Below the pieces are notes generated by a model. It worked only from the letters and a program-made list of their open reading frames with translations. It ran no database searches and was not told the origin of the DNA. DNA of 64,000 nt, taken from contig JADIYI010000009.1 in the NCBI GenBank assembly GCA_016705365.1, forward strand, positions 620,001-684,000, given 5' to 3'. Source of the DNA: Gammaproteobacteria bacterium. GTDB taxonomy: Bacteria; Pseudomonadota; Gammaproteobacteria; Pseudomonadales; UBA5518. Of the stretch, positions 63,790 through 64,000 are shown in pieces; position 1 is the first letter of the stretch, and the number at the start of each line of letters is the position of its first letter. The position numbers and the translations under genes are program-made.

Positions 63790-64000
63790 GACGATGGCCG
63801 ATCGCTGTCCCGGTTCATGCCGCGCTCGAACAAGCCGAACTTCATCAGGCCCCAGACATGGGTGCGGTACTTGATCGCGGTCAGCAGAACGCCCACACCG
63901 TAGATCACGCTGCGCCGGAAATTTATCGAGGATGCATCATCGAAATAGCGGGTGGGACAGGAAATCTCGCCGATCCGGTAACCGAAATGGCGGGCCTGCA
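63786..64000 (-). CDS. Glycosyltransferase family 2, C-terminal fragment
   Basis: Only the last 71 codons are inside the window. The reverse strand reads QARHFGYRIGEISCPTRYFDDASSINF and continues RRSVIYGVGVLLTAIKYRTHVWGLMKF, a tail common in DPM1/GtrB-like family 2 enzymes. It overlaps the TMTC-like start by four bases, so the leftward order is GT2, TMTC-like, methyltransferase, GtrA. Confidence 0.75.
   Translation of the reverse strand, partial: QARHFGYRIGEISCPTRYFDDASSINFRRSVIYGVGVLLTAIKYRTHVWGLMKFGLFERGMNRDSDRPSS

Overview
The window is a GC-rich gammaproteobacterial chromosome segment. Its gene content and order resemble two Pseudomonas-type conserved blocks: pilSR, fimT and the minor pilins next to ispH-lspA-ileS-ribF-murJ, and ampE-ampD-DUF1631-nadC-tRNA-Thr-pilA-pilB-pilC-pilD. 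I would place it in the wider Pseudomonadales/Cellvibrionales area but cannot name a genus. There are no plasmid or phage hallmarks, no rRNA, no transposase or integrase, and no CRISPR array.

Layout. 1-1.3 kb: NAD synthetase (3' part missing). 1.4-11.6 kb: type IV pilus regulation (PilS, PilR) and minor pseudopilins (FimT, and on the other strand PilE-PilV-PilW-PilX-PilY1). 11.7-20.8 kb: a leftward housekeeping series (pyrB, nudF, thpR, murJ, ribF, ileS, lspA, ispH), mostly tightly packed or overlapping. 20.9-27.3 kb: an MsbA-like ABC exporter, exonuclease I, class I fumarase, a coiled-coil membrane protein and a PuuD-like membrane protein. 27.4-29.7 kb: groES-groEL with a sigma70 promoter, a CIRCE operator and a strong terminator; groEL carries a one-base frameshift. 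29.9-38.2 kb: an alkyltransferase-like protein, AmpG, YajQ, PanE, a BtuF-like protein, a cobalamin riboswitch, BtuB, cobalamin adenosyltransferase, AmpE and AmpD. 38.3-43.9 kb: an OafA-type acyltransferase, DUF1631, NadC, DUF503 and tRNA-Thr(CGU). 44-55.7 kb: a surface-glycan cluster (glycosyltransferases, Wzx-like flippase, VioA-like aminotransferase, VioF-like formyltransferase, methyltransferase, GtrB-like transferase, TMTC-like GT-C membrane protein). 55.7-60.7 kb: major pilin pilA behind a sigma54 promoter, then divergent pilB-pilC-pilD. 60.7-64 kb: a GtrA-like flippase (frameshifted), methyltransferase, second TMTC-like protein and the end of another family 2 glycosyltransferase.

How it fits together. 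PilS-PilR is the two-component system that in relatives activates sigma54 transcription of pilA. The pilA promoter here has a good -24/-12 element, and an exact palindrome sits about 95 bp upstream of the predicted start of transcription. PilD would process PilA, PilE, PilV, PilW, PilX and FimT; PilB and PilC drive assembly. Genes resembling the three parts of a Gtr-type lipid-linked glycosylation system (GtrA flippase, GtrB-like transferase, polytopic GT-C enzyme) flank pilABCD on both sides. My leading hypothesis for something new is therefore a pilin or surface glycosylation module built around the pilin locus, possibly using a formylated dTDP-4-amino-4,6-dideoxyglucose.

AmpG, AmpD and AmpE together form most of a peptidoglycan-recycling set. 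BtuF, the riboswitch, BtuB and the adenosyltransferase form a cobalamin uptake and activation module.
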